From: Thioploca sp.
Lineage (GTDB): Bacteria; Pseudomonadota; Gammaproteobacteria; Beggiatoales; Beggiatoaceae
DNA length: 64,000 nt
Assembly: GCA_012032555.1 (NCBI GenBank)
Contig: JAAUSR010000017.1
Coordinates: forward strand, 1 to 64,000
Reading direction: 5' to 3'
Shown here: positions 26,114-36,075 of the stretch, piece by piece
Position numbering within the stretch: the first letter of the stretch is position 1
How the letters are laid out: each line of letters begins with the position of its first letter
Notes under the pieces: generated by a model
What the model was told of the DNA's origin: nothing
Databases searched by the model: none
What the model saw: the letters and a program-made list of their open reading frames with translations, nothing else
Program-made: the position numbers and the translations under genes

Positions 26114-26503
26114 ATGGCTAATAAAGCTTTTTTTATTATGCGTTTAAATGAACATATTCAATATCTAAAAAAAATAGAAGCGACCTTAGCTGGTAAAGGC
26201 AATTTCCAAGGTAGCAGTCATTATGATTGTCAACTAGGTCAATGGCTTTACGGTACCGGCGTTCAGGAAGTGGCTGCTTTACAAAATGAACAAGCACAGC
26301 AAATTTTTAATAGTTTATTTGAACCCCATGAACGGTTTCATCTCGTGACTCAACAACTACTAGAAAAACAATCTACCCTGGATAATTCCTCCATTCAATT
26401 AGCGATAACTGAAATGCATAAGCTTTCACAAATACTTTCACAACAATTATTAGCACTAGATGTTATAGCGATGGCTAAAGAAAAAAATGAGAAATCATCA
26501 TAA
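26114..26503 (+). CDS. CZB-domain protein 2
   Basis: A second stand-alone zinc-binding CZB protein (129 residues), a paralogue of the one at 23707. The ligands occupy identical positions: His14 in LNEHIQYL, Cys39 in DCQLGQW, His72 and His76 in EPHERFH. It differs mainly in a longer charged C-terminal tail (AMAKEKNEKSS). The ribosome-binding site AAAGGAATATTTA precedes the ATG. The direct link to the GTPase gene points to zinc, or Cys39 oxidation, as an input to the GTPase switch; this is inference. Confidence 0.9.
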   Translation: MANKAFFIMRLNEHIQYLKKIEATLAGKGNFQGSSHYDCQLGQWLYGTGVQEVAALQNEQAQQIFNSLFEPHERFHLVTQQLLEKQSTLDNSSIQLAITEMHKLSQILSQQLLALDVIAMAKEKNEKSS

Positions 26504-26553
26504 GTTATCAATTATTATCCATGCAATTTTTAATTTAAATCAGGTTAATTATT

Positions 26554-27093
26554 ATGCGAATAAGAACGCGTTGGAATAAAAAGGCTAAAGATCAATCACT
26601 GGAAAATATTGCTGGTGCTTTAAATATGGTCAGTTGGAAGATAGCAACCCAAAGTGTGGTCGAATTAGAGAACCTGGGTTACCAAACCAACAGTAATGCT
26701 CACCGACTCCAAATTATTGGTGAATTTCTCGCTTTTTTACTTCAAGTGGCTGATCGTTTGGCTTATCAACAATTAACTGAGGAAGAACGACAACGATTGA
26801 TTACTACTTTAGCTGACGGTATGACTCATACTTTTGTTGATAATCAACAAGATATATTAGGTCAAGGTGAATACCGTCAGCAATTTATCCAATTATTGAA
26901 TCAACGCGCTGAAGATTATGCCGAACTGAGTTTTCAGCACAGTGAAGCGGGTTTTGATTTTTTACGCTATTTTGGCGAACAAGTCGCGACGATTATGGAA
27001 GACAAGCATTTTGTTAGTCAACAGATTACGGATGTAGCCGGACCACAAGCGATTACCACTTTCAGGCAGGCTATGATCGGCTTATTCAGTTAG
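26554..27093 (+). CDS. All-helical protein of unknown function, end of GTPase cluster
   Basis: A 179-residue protein with no recognised motif. It opens with a basic stretch (MRIRTRWNKKAKDQ) and then appears entirely alpha-helical, with amphipathic segments such as NAHRLQIIGEFLAFLLQVAD and QFIQLLNQRAEDYAELSFQH. There is no signal peptide or membrane segment. It follows the second CZB gene by 50 bases on the same strand and is the last gene before the strand change, so it is probably a working part of the Roadblock/GTPase module. Confidence 0.7.
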   Translation: MRIRTRWNKKAKDQSLENIAGALNMVSWKIATQSVVELENLGYQTNSNAHRLQIIGEFLAFLLQVADRLAYQQLTEEERQRLITTLADGMTHTFVDNQQDILGQGEYRQQFIQLLNQRAEDYAELSFQHSEAGFDFLRYFGEQVATIMEDKHFVSQQITDVAGPQAITTFRQAMIGLFS

Positions 27094-27239
27094 AATGGAT
27101 AACGTGATAATGGTTTATGGTTGAAGTCTTGACTCTTAATTCAAACCAGATCCCAATTTATTTATAAATGGCTTGATGTTGGGGGAATTTATTCCTAAAA
27201 ACTGAGATTAAATTAAAACTATTTTTATAGATCAGTTCG

Positions 27240-28286
27240 TTATAACCGACTGGCTACTAATAATCTACCTTTTTTTTCATAGGAATCCGCTTCAAAATTA
27301 ACATAATTCACGACTGGTGAACACAGTTCTTCAAAGGTTTTGGCCCGAGTACAATTTCTACCAGCCGCTTTCGCTTCATAAAGTGCGATATCTGCCACCC
27401 TAACCAGCGCCTCCGGTGACCATTCTGAAGCGGGTACCACGCTAGAAATGCCGATACTGAGTGTAACATATTCATTGATAGCTGATTGGTTATGAACAAT
27501 TCTCAGTTTTTCAAGTTCGGCTTGAATAGTATCAGCAACATGAAAAGCACCTTCAATAGTCGTATTAGGTAAAATAGCAGCAAATTCTTCTCCACCATAA
27601 CGTGCAACTAAGTCGGCTGGACGTTTAACAATTCGGTCAATCATTTTAGCAATCTTACGTAAACACTCATCTCCTACTTGATGACCATAGGTATCATTAT
27701 ATAATTTGAAATAATCAATATCACACATGATTAAAGACAAAGGCAAGTGATCACGTTTAAGTCGACGCCACTCGTGCACAAAACATTCGTTGAATTGACG
27801 ACGATTAGCGATTTGGGTTAATTCATCTAAACGAGCAAGATATTGTAAGGCTTGATTGGCTTTGCGTAGCGATCTTTCTTTGGCACGTAATTCTTGTTGT
27901 AAATTATAAATGCTCAAATGATTTTTAACCCGAGCCAGCATTTCTTCTTGATGTACTGGCTTAGTAACATAATCCATTGCACCCAGGTTAAAGGCTTTAA
28001 TTTTACTCGATGTGTCTGCTATGGTCGTGACGAAAATAACGGGAATATCTTTGGTATTAAGATTAGTTTTGAGTCGGCGACAAATTTCAAAACCATCCAT
28101 GTCGGGTAATATCGCTTCTAAGAGAATTAAGTTAGGCATCTTATATTCAGCTAATTGTAGAGCAGTTTCTCCACTTTGAGCGATTATCACTTTAAACTGA
28201 TGTGTGGTAAAAAAATTGAACCACACCCGCGTATTTTCTGACATCTCATCCACCATAAGAATGGTATGAAATGGTTGCATTGTCAT
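27240..28286 (-). CDS. Receiver-GGDEF diguanylate cyclase with altered receiver
   Basis: A 348-residue PleD-like protein making cyclic di-GMP. The receiver (about 7-125) keeps Asp13, Thr87 and Lys109, but the phospho-acceptor position in LILLEAILPDMDG is Glu57, not Asp. Normal phosphorylation is thus excluded, and Glu may mimic the active state. A short coiled linker (about 126-150) leads to the GGDEF domain (about 150-320). That domain has DIDYFKLYNDTYGHQVGD and an intact GGEEF at 231-235. The inhibitory I-site RPAD (222-225) is also present, so product feedback should work. It is monocistronic and converges with the GTPase cluster. Confidence 0.92.
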   Translation of the reverse strand: MTMQPFHTILMVDEMSENTRVWFNFFTTHQFKVIIAQSGETALQLAEYKMPNLILLEAILPDMDGFEICRRLKTNLNTKDIPVIFVTTIADTSSKIKAFNLGAMDYVTKPVHQEEMLARVKNHLSIYNLQQELRAKERSLRKANQALQYLARLDELTQIANRRQFNECFVHEWRRLKRDHLPLSLIMCDIDYFKLYNDTYGHQVGDECLRKIAKMIDRIVKRPADLVARYGGEEFAAILPNTTIEGAFHVADTIQAELEKLRIVHNQSAINEYVTLSIGISSVVPASEWSPEALVRVADIALYEAKAAGRNCTRAKTFEELCSPVVNYVNFEADSYEKKGRLLVASRL

Positions 28287-28466
28287 ATTAATTACCTACC
28301 CTGCATAAATTAACTTATTGAAAAAAGCGATTTTCATAATGGCTGGCTTTTACCTTAAATTGACTATTTTAGTCTAACCCTAAAAATCTACTGTATAGTA
28401 TCATCCTTGGGTCACTCTTTAAATAGGACGATAATAGACTTTACTTTATTCGCCTAGAAAACTAAT

Positions 28467-29990
28467 CTAATTCGCCCTGGGAAAAGTGACAATAAACGTT
28501 GTACCTTGTCCCAGCTGACTTTCACACCATACTTTGCCATTCATCGCTTCCACTAATTTTTTAACAATGAACAAACCTAAACCAGTTGAATGTTCTTCTC
28601 CGGTCGGCTTAGGTATTAAGCGACAAAATTTACTAAAAAGTTGTTGCTGATCGGCTACGCTTAAACCCGGACCTTCGTCTTGTATCTCCCAATGGACTTC
28701 ATTTTCGTCTTGACTCAGGCGACTGGTGATATTGGTACCGGAGGGTGAATATTTAATGGCATTAGAAACCAGATTATCCAAGATTTGACGGACCGCCATA
28801 TCATCTACTAACACCGGATAGATTTCTTCTGGTAGTTGAGAATGCAGTTTAATATTCTTACTTTGTGCCCTCACCCGATAATTATTAATGACGATGGTGA
28901 CTGCTTCACCTAAATTGAACTGACGCAATGTTAGCTTCAATTGGCCACTTTCAATGGCATTAACATCTAACAAATTAGTTATTAATTCATACATTTGATG
29001 AGAGCTGATGGCAATCATCCGTGCAAAACCAACCACTTCTTGGATAACTTCGCCTACTGAGAAATCCTCTTCAAACGAAGTTTGAATCAGATCAGCTAAT
29101 CCTTGAATCGATGACAAAGGATTTTTTAAATCATGCGCAGCAATGCCCAAGAACTCATTCTTTTCCTGATTAAGTTTAACTAAGGCTCGGTTAAGTTCTA
29201 ACAGTTCTTGATTTTTTTGCTGTAATTCTTGAGTGCGGTCTGCTACTTTTTTTTCCAAATCTTGCCGGTAGGATTCTAATGACAACAGATCAGAATAGGC
29301 TCGTAAGCTAGCGGTAGTGAGTGTTAAGAGTTTAGTGCGACTTAATTCGGTTTTATTGGCATAATCATTAATTTCATATTTTAAAATCACTTCTTCTTCC
29401 GGGGCATAACCGGGTTGACCTGTACGCAAAATAATCCGCGCAAAACGATTTTTTAGCGTTTCCCGAACATAACGTGCTAATTGTAAGCCGGCATCATTGC
29501 TTTCCATAACGACATCTAAAAATAAAATAGCAAAAGTGGATTCTTGTTCAAGTAATAATTTAGCCTGTTGAGCAGAATAGGCGCTTAATAAGGTGACTGG
29601 TTTACCTTCATAGATATAATCGTCTAACACGAGGTGAGTTATTTGATGGATATCTTCTTCATCATCAACAACTAGAATGCGCCAAGTATCAGGGTTAGAG
29701 TCAATAGTTGTATCCCATTGAGATGGTGAAAATAACGGCTGTTCTGAATTAAGCTGAGGACTTTCAGAACCAACAACTCGATTATGCTCATCAGTAAACA
29801 ATTCGCTTGCTAATGAAGAGGGGGAATCTGCAAAGAGATCTTCATCTGCTTGATTCGTTAGATTTTTAGTCTCAGTAAAGAGATTACTTGAGGTGGGTGA
29901 AATCGGGTCTTTTACCAAATCTGCTTCCAGCTTGCCAGAAGGGATAAGGGTATCTTCTTGGAAAATTGGTTTATCTTTGGGTGTAATCAT
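28467..29990 (-). CDS. Receiver-histidine kinase
   Basis: A 507-residue cytoplasmic signal protein. Residues 1-100 are acidic, Ser/Thr-rich and probably disordered. A receiver follows (about 103-225, acidic pair in ILVVDDEED, phospho-acceptor Asp159 in LFLDVVM). Next come a coiled coil (about 235-280) and HisKA with His286 in AAHDLKNPLSSIQG. The HATPase has the N box QILDNLVSNAIKYSP (403-417), DEGPGLS and the G2 box GLGLFIVKKLVEA. All catalytic residues are present. The kinase has no membrane part, so the input probably comes through phosphorylation of the receiver, perhaps from the giant kinase gene 245 bases upstream. Confidence 0.93.
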   Translation of the reverse strand: MITPKDKPIFQEDTLIPSGKLEADLVKDPISPTSSNLFTETKNLTNQADEDLFADSPSSLASELFTDEHNRVVGSESPQLNSEQPLFSPSQWDTTIDSNPDTWRILVVDDEEDIHQITHLVLDDYIYEGKPVTLLSAYSAQQAKLLLEQESTFAILFLDVVMESNDAGLQLARYVRETLKNRFARIILRTGQPGYAPEEEVILKYEINDYANKTELSRTKLLTLTTASLRAYSDLLSLESYRQDLEKKVADRTQELQQKNQELLELNRALVKLNQEKNEFLGIAAHDLKNPLSSIQGLADLIQTSFEEDFSVGEVIQEVVGFARMIAISSHQMYELITNLLDVNAIESGQLKLTLRQFNLGEAVTIVINNYRVRAQSKNIKLHSQLPEEIYPVLVDDMAVRQILDNLVSNAIKYSPSGTNITSRLSQDENEVHWEIQDEGPGLSVADQQQLFSKFCRLIPKPTGEEHSTGLGLFIVKKLVEAMNGKVWCESQLGQGTTFIVTFPRAN

Positions 29991-30234
29991 TTATCCATTC
30001 TCTATATGGGCAAGCAACTAGCGGGACTCATTAAATTAATTCATTTTTCATTAAATTGACTAACTATTTAGACGGTATTGGTTGTCATTTATTCATAGTT
30101 TAACAAACGTTGGGTTGTTCTATTGACGTTAAATTCTGCTTAAGCCTGATTATTAAAAAGCTTCTCCAACGAATCCCACCTCCGTTGCAAACCAGAACGA
30201 CTTTTAATAGGATAGTCAATTATCGCTATCATTA

Positions 30235-33200
30235 TCAAGTATTGATCGGTATATCTATCGTGAAAGTTGTTCCGAAACCTTCTACACTATCACAATGGAT
30301 AGTGCCTTTCAGTTTATGAGTTACCAAATTATAAACGATATGTAAGCCTAAACCGGTACCACCCGCCTGACGGTTAGTTGTAAAAAACGGTTGAAAAATT
30401 TTATCGATAATATCCGGAGAAATCCCTCTACCATTATCGGAATAATGTAACACTAAGCGTTGAGCTGATTCCCTTACTAAAGAGTGATCGGTTTCTTTAG
30501 TCTGGGTAGTTGCTTCAATGGTAATCAATCCAGCGGTACACTGTTGAAAACCGTGGCGCACGGAATTGATAACTAAATTCGTGATAATTTGCGATAATGC
30601 GCCAGGATAACTAGATAATTTAATTTCGGCTGGACAATCCACTTCAATTTGGTAAGGGGTATTTTTGAATTCGGGTCTTAAACTGGTAATAATTTCACTG
30701 AGATATTCCTTAAGAAAAAAAGCACGCTGTTGTTCACTGGATTGATCAACCGCTACTTGTTTAAAGCTTTTCGTTAATTCCGCTGCCCGGGTTAAATTTC
30801 TTAACAGCAGTACACTACTTTGATGAGCTGAGTTTAAATACTTTTCTAAATCAGCACGAGTCATTTTACTTTCTTTATACAAATTAGCGAGATCTTTAGT
30901 TAATTTATCTAATTGCGAAGCCGCTGTTACCCCAACACCTACCGGTGTATTAATTTCATGCGCAACGCCAGCAACTAAATTACCTAATGCCGCCATTTTT
31001 TCGGACTCAACTAACTGTGCTTGGGTGGTTCGTAATTGATGTAAAGTCACTTCGAGTTCCGCTTTTTGTGCTGCAATTGTTTGGGTTCTTTCCTGAACTT
31101 TTTCTTCTAAGTTATTATACAAATAAGCATTTTCTATAGAAATTGCAATTTGTGAAGATAATAAATTTAATATCTCCACCCGTTCTGCAGTGAAAGCACC
31201 GCGAGTGACCTGATTTTCCAAATACAAGATACCACTAAGTTGACCTTGGTTGAGAAGTGGTAGGCATAAAACTGATTTTGGTTGCACGCTTTGTAAATAA
31301 GCATCATGAGCAAATGGGTCTATCATAGTCGTATCAGTTAAAATCACCATTTCTCGGCTACGAAGGACATAATGAATGACGCTAATAGCAAGTTCTTCAC
31401 TTTGTTCAACCGGTAAAGAAGATGACACTTCAATATAGTGGTTTTGCTGCTCAAGCGATTCCGTGGAGAGTACTGCTTTGGCTTCAATCACCCAAGTTCC
31501 TTTTTTATGTTTATCTAAAATTAAGAAACCCATTTGTGCCCCGGCATTTTCAATAACAGTTTTCATTAACTTTTGCAATAATCGCGAGAGTACAATTTCA
31601 CCGGCTAGCGTTTGCGATGCTTTTAGTACCGCTGCTAAATCAAGCACATGACCTTGAGTTTGTCCCGTGGTTGTTGACAGTAACCGAGTTGTTGCTTTAG
31701 TCCAATGAGTCGCTAGGGTTCCATTTAAATCAAGATACTGACTATAACGTTGCTTTAAATCTTTTACTTTAGCCAAAGCCCCCCAGCGTTGATAAGCATA
31801 ATGCGCTTCCTGCAAGCAACAACGAGCTAATTGATTTTGGTTTCTGTACAGATAAAATCGACCCGCCAACTCATAAGCTAAGGCTTCCTCGTGGAGATAA
31901 CCATGCTGATGTGCGGTTACAATGGCTTGCTCGTAATATTCTCGTGCTTCGCTATGCTGATCGAGTACTCGCGCTTGTTCAGCCTTGACCAGATAAAATT
32001 TATGTAAATAATTCATTGGCGCATGTTCAGCCCATTTTTGCATATTAGCTTGATTAGCTGAAATTTTTTCGCTAAATTGTTGTTGTTCTTCTGGATCGGC
32101 TTCCCCAAAAACGGCCAACCGGGTCAAGGAATCATAAAAATAAGCGGGCGGGGCAAAAAAAGAGGTACCCGCATTGACAATACAACTTTCTAATTTAATA
32201 GCAGTCAATAATGCCGATTTAAATTGATAGAATTGATAACATAACATCATTTTTTGGGTATAAAGAAACATTAAAGAACTATTATCGCTGGTTTCAATAT
32301 GCAGTGGTTCCATAACTTGTTCATTATATACTTCACCACTTAAAAGATAGGGTATAGCACTTTTTCCTTGTAAATTTAATACCGCTTGCCAATGAATTTT
32401 CAGCCACTGTAAGGTCATTTCTTGTTTCATCTGGGCAATCGCCTGACCATATTTGCTCATTTCTTGTTCAACTTCCGGGAGTGATATACCTAAATAATAT
32501 TTAATAATGGCAGTAGATTCTGCGACATTAGCAGCAGCAGTAAAATCACCGGTTTCTTGTCCACTTTGGTAGGCTCCAAGATAAGCCGGAATAATAGCAG
32601 CGAGTGGTTCTTTCAGATGTCTTACAAATCCACAAAATAAATATGTATTAGCTTTAAACCGTTTGGTATCAAAGTGTTCCACTACTTGTACTGCGAGTTG
32701 ACTTAATTGATAAGCCAAGTCAATATGACCTATATTAGCGATTAGAAAACTATAATTAGCATAGGCACAAGCGGATTCGGGTGCATTCCCGTAAGCTATT
32801 GATAAGTTAACTTGTTGGCAGATCAGGAGTGGCACCAATTGATACATCGCAATATAAGTGGCATTAATTAAACTGGTCATAATTTGAATAGCCGCTAATG
32901 GAGTGGGAGCAGTCATCGCTGGTAAGTTGATCAACTCACCGACGGTTAAGGGTTCTAAGCGTAACTGCGTTGCCTGGATTGCTTGGGTTATATCTGCCAG
33001 CGAGGGTTGTTCTGGAAAATCAATGCCTAACAGGTGTAACACCTGCAACCCGGTTTTGACAGCGGCTAAAAAATGGGTTCTGGCCGTGTAAGCTTGAATC
33101 CTGATTTCATAAGCTTTAACTTTATCTATTAAGTTGTGACTGGTTACTAAAATCGTTTCCAGCAATCGTTCCATATCTTCAAAATGACCAATTAAATAGG

Positions 33201-35613
33201 CGGTTTCAGCAGTTTCCACAAATAGTGCTAAGGTTAACGGGTAATCTTGTTGCCAACTGGTGGATGGAAGTAATTTTAGCCCCTTATTTAAATATTCAAA
33301 TGCTGCATGATAAGCTGATGATAATTTAGCTTTTCTTCCAGCTTGTAAATTTAATTGGGCTAATTGAATTCGCTCGCTATCTTGTTCAAGCTGTTGTTGG
33401 TAGCCTTGGTTGAGTTGATTGGTAATTTCAAACAGATTTTGTTCCAGTGCCGCCGGTGAAGTGTGGTGTAATAACAGTTGTCCCAATTGCCAATGTACGA
33501 CTTGTCTTTCGGTTGGCAGAATGAGTGAATAAACCGCCTGTTGAATCCGATCATGCGCAAATTTATAAGTAGTGACCACTTGCTCAGCTAGACCGGTAAT
33601 TTCCAACTCCATTAATCGGTAAGTTTCATTAAGGGGAATAATTAAACCATCTATTAATGCAACCTGTAGGGCCGTGGCAACCTGCCAAGTCGGTTGTTCT
33701 GCGACGATGGCTATCCGGGCCAAATCAAATTGGTTACCCAGACAAGCAGCTAACTTCAATAAATTGACCGTTGCCGTTGGCAATTTTTGGACTTTATTCG
33801 CCATCAATTCCACGACATTATCGGTTATTTGTTGTGCCTGAATTTGCTCTAATTGCCATTGCCAATGACCGTATTCGTAATTGAAAGTCAATAAGCCATC
33901 TGTATAAAGTGATTTCAAAAATTCATTGACAAAAAAAGGATTACCATCCGTTTTACGTTGAATTAATTCTGCTAACGGTTGAATAACACTGAGCTGACTA
34001 TGCAACGTTTCTGTTAGCAGTTGATTGAGATCGGGTAATGTTAGCGGTGATAAAGAGATTGAGTTAATCGTGATCTGAGCTTGATTCAGTTCCGCCAAAG
34101 TCAGCCTGAGTGGATGAGTGGCACTGACTTCATTGTCTCGATAAGCACCTAAAAACAGCAGATAATGACTATTGATCTCTATCGTTAACAATTGAATCAA
34201 CTTCAGAGAAGCACTATCTGCCCATTGCAAATCATCCAAAAAAATAACGAGGGGATGTTCTGGCTGAGTAAAAACTTGAATGAAGTTTTGTAAGAGTAGA
34301 TTGAAACGATTTTGTGCTTCTACCGAACCCAAAGTGAAAAGAGGAGGTTGGGGACCAATAATCTGTTCTAGTTCAGGTAAAACTTCAATAATAACTTGTC
34401 CATTGTCACCCAAAGCCGCTAATAATCGCTGGCGCCATTGAGTTAATTTGGCTTCACTTTCGGTCAGTAAGTAACCCACTAACTGACGAAACGCTTGTAA
34501 AAAAGCGGCGTAAGGAATGTGACGCTGCAATTGATCAAATTTACCCGCAATAAAATACCCACGCCGATGTGTCAAGGGTTTATAAATTTCTTGGATTAGA
34601 GCGGATTTACCAATACCTGCATAACCGGCGACCAAGATCAACTCACTTTTGCCCTGACTGACTCGTTCTATAGCGGCTGTTAAAGTCGCAATCTCAACCG
34701 TTCGCCCATATAACTTTTGAGGAATATCAAACCGTTCGGAAATATCTACTGTACCCAGTGGAAAATTTATTATTTCTGATTGTTTTTGCCATTGCTGTAA
34801 ACTGTTTTCTAAATCGGCTTTAAGACCCGTCGCGGATTGGTAACGATCCTCCGCATTTTTAGCCATTAATTTTAAAATAATATGAGAAAGTACTAGCGGA
34901 ATGTCGGGTTGCAATTGATGGGGTGGTGTAGGTACTTTAGCTAAGTGACAATGAACTAATTCGAGAACATCATCGGTTGCAAAAGGTAACTGACCCGTTA
35001 ATAACTCATAAAAAGTTACCCCTAATGAGTAAAAATCAGCTCGATAATCGATAGCCCGATTCATGCGACCGGTTTGCTCCGGTGATAAATAAGCCAGAGT
35101 CCCCTCTAATAAATTAGGATTGCGAAAAGTAGTATTTTCACGCGATAATTTGGTCGAAATGCCAAAATCAATTAATTTAGTTTGTTGAGTGGTGGGATTA
35201 AGTAAAATATTAGCCGGATTAATATCTTTGTGGATTAAGTAACGTTGATGAAGTTGGCTAATGATAACTACGATTTGAATGGCGAGTTGTAGAAACTCAG
35301 TGACTGATAATTGCCCAGCTAAATTGAGTCGTTCTAACGATTGGGCGCCAAAATCCTCTAATACCATGACCCAATAATTTTGCTCAGTGATTAAATCATA
35401 AGCGGTGATTATATTAGGTAATTCTTTAAATTCATTAAGAATTTTATATTCGCGTTGAAACCGAGCGATCTGCTCTGGTGGTGGGTAAGCTGGTTGTAAA
35501 ACTTTAAGGATCACCGGCTGACTATCAGTTTGTCGATAGGCATGATATATATGAGAATTATTACTTTTATATAATTCATCAACGAGTTGGTAATCTGAAA
35601 TCGTAATCATCAT
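30235..35613 (-). CDS. Giant Ser/Thr kinase-AAA ATPase-GAF-histidine kinase
   Basis: A 1792-residue hybrid of the type known from Nostoc and some proteobacteria. The N-terminal eukaryote-like kinase (about 8-275) has Lys37, HKDINPAN with catalytic Asp130, DFG at 149-151 and GTLAYLSPEQTGR. A predictor/AAA_16 ATPase follows, with Walker A GYAGIGKS (330-337) and Walker B VIFLDDLQWAD. A long helical TPR-like region fills roughly 700-1330. Then come a GAF domain (about 1350-1510), a coiled coil, HisKA with HEINTPVGVGV, and an HATPase with ITNLVINSVRHGF, DNGRGIS and GTGLGLHIVYNL. It is soluble. The ATG at 35613 is followed immediately by the kinase domain. All three catalytic parts look intact. Confidence 0.93.
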   Translation of the reverse strand: MMITISDYQLVDELYKSNNSHIYHAYRQTDSQPVILKVLQPAYPPPEQIARFQREYKILNEFKELPNIITAYDLITEQNYWVMVLEDFGAQSLERLNLAGQLSVTEFLQLAIQIVVIISQLHQRYLIHKDINPANILLNPTTQQTKLIDFGISTKLSRENTTFRNPNLLEGTLAYLSPEQTGRMNRAIDYRADFYSLGVTFYELLTGQLPFATDDVLELVHCHLAKVPTPPHQLQPDIPLVLSHIILKLMAKNAEDRYQSATGLKADLENSLQQWQKQSEIINFPLGTVDISERFDIPQKLYGRTVEIATLTAAIERVSQGKSELILVAGYAGIGKSALIQEIYKPLTHRRGYFIAGKFDQLQRHIPYAAFLQAFRQLVGYLLTESEAKLTQWRQRLLAALGDNGQVIIEVLPELEQIIGPQPPLFTLGSVEAQNRFNLLLQNFIQVFTQPEHPLVIFLDDLQWADSASLKLIQLLTIEINSHYLLFLGAYRDNEVSATHPLRLTLAELNQAQITINSISLSPLTLPDLNQLLTETLHSQLSVIQPLAELIQRKTDGNPFFVNEFLKSLYTDGLLTFNYEYGHWQWQLEQIQAQQITDNVVELMANKVQKLPTATVNLLKLAACLGNQFDLARIAIVAEQPTWQVATALQVALIDGLIIPLNETYRLMELEITGLAEQVVTTYKFAHDRIQQAVYSLILPTERQVVHWQLGQLLLHHTSPAALEQNLFEITNQLNQGYQQQLEQDSERIQLAQLNLQAGRKAKLSSAYHAAFEYLNKGLKLLPSTSWQQDYPLTLALFVETAETAYLIGHFEDMERLLETILVTSHNLIDKVKAYEIRIQAYTARTHFLAAVKTGLQVLHLLGIDFPEQPSLADITQAIQATQLRLEPLTVGELINLPAMTAPTPLAAIQIMTSLINATYIAMYQLVPLLICQQVNLSIAYGNAPESACAYANYSFLIANIGHIDLAYQLSQLAVQVVEHFDTKRFKANTYLFCGFVRHLKEPLAAIIPAYLGAYQSGQETGDFTAAANVAESTAIIKYYLGISLPEVEQEMSKYGQAIAQMKQEMTLQWLKIHWQAVLNLQGKSAIPYLLSGEVYNEQVMEPLHIETSDNSSLMFLYTQKMMLCYQFYQFKSALLTAIKLESCIVNAGTSFFAPPAYFYDSLTRLAVFGEADPEEQQQFSEKISANQANMQKWAEHAPMNYLHKFYLVKAEQARVLDQHSEAREYYEQAIVTAHQHGYLHEEALAYELAGRFYLYRNQNQLARCCLQEAHYAYQRWGALAKVKDLKQRYSQYLDLNGTLATHWTKATTRLLSTTTGQTQGHVLDLAAVLKASQTLAGEIVLSRLLQKLMKTVIENAGAQMGFLILDKHKKGTWVIEAKAVLSTESLEQQNHYIEVSSSLPVEQSEELAISVIHYVLRSREMVILTDTTMIDPFAHDAYLQSVQPKSVLCLPLLNQGQLSGILYLENQVTRGAFTAERVEILNLLSSQIAISIENAYLYNNLEEKVQERTQTIAAQKAELEVTLHQLRTTQAQLVESEKMAALGNLVAGVAHEINTPVGVGVTAASQLDKLTKDLANLYKESKMTRADLEKYLNSAHQSSVLLLRNLTRAAELTKSFKQVAVDQSSEQQRAFFLKEYLSEIITSLRPEFKNTPYQIEVDCPAEIKLSSYPGALSQIITNLVINSVRHGFQQCTAGLITIEATTQTKETDHSLVRESAQRLVLHYSDNGRGISPDIIDKIFQPFFTTNRQAGGTGLGLHIVYNLVTHKLKGTIHCDSVEGFGTTFTIDIPINT

Positions 35614-35720
35614 AATTTACTTTTATTAGGGAATTAAAAATAAAAACATTTGGAAATATATTACCAAATAAAAAAACGACTGCTGCCCGGTTTTGATCGC
35701 CAATCTTACCACCTGTGTCA

Positions 35721-35782
35721 GTCGAACTAAGCATAGGTGTCCGACAAAAACCTAAAGTTGGACATGCTTTGCTTAGTTGAAC
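35721..35782. repeat. 62-base imperfect hairpin
   Basis: GTCGAACTAAGCATAGGTGT-CCGAC and GTTGGACATGCTTTGCTTAG-TTGAAC are complementary over about 25 positions with a few mismatches, around an 11-base loop. It stands alone upstream of the giant kinase gene. It could be a mobile palindrome or an RNA structure. Confidence 0.5.
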
Positions 35783-36056
35783 CGATTTTCTATTTTCTTT
35801 GCTGAATGGGATGATGACGAACAATGTCTTAAATAAAATTGATAGGTGGCAAGAATTGCTGGTTAATGAATAAAAGTCTAATTTAAATATTTTTCAATAT
35901 TTTTAGTTTTTTACCTTAAAAATATCCCCATTTGTATTATCACATGCACTTATGTAATACTTATTTCACTCACCTAACGCACTCTGGAGCAAGTGGTTCC
36001 TCATGGCTGTTTAACCACCCCTAACCCCGCATTGAAAAGGAAGGGGGGAGGAAATA

Positions 36057-36075
36057 CTTAACTTAATAGCATTAC
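36057..36075 (+). repeat. Dispersed motif, variant copy
   Basis: CTTAACTTAATAGCATTAC differs by one or two bases from the motif at 59-78 and again follows a G/C-rich hairpin (CTAACCCCGCATTG.. GAAGGGGGGAG). Confidence 0.45.

Noticed and set aside
35579-35824. 81-codon open frame on the minus strand overlapping the start of the giant kinase gene
   Set aside because: It overlaps a certain gene and runs through a hairpin; its composition is not protein-like.
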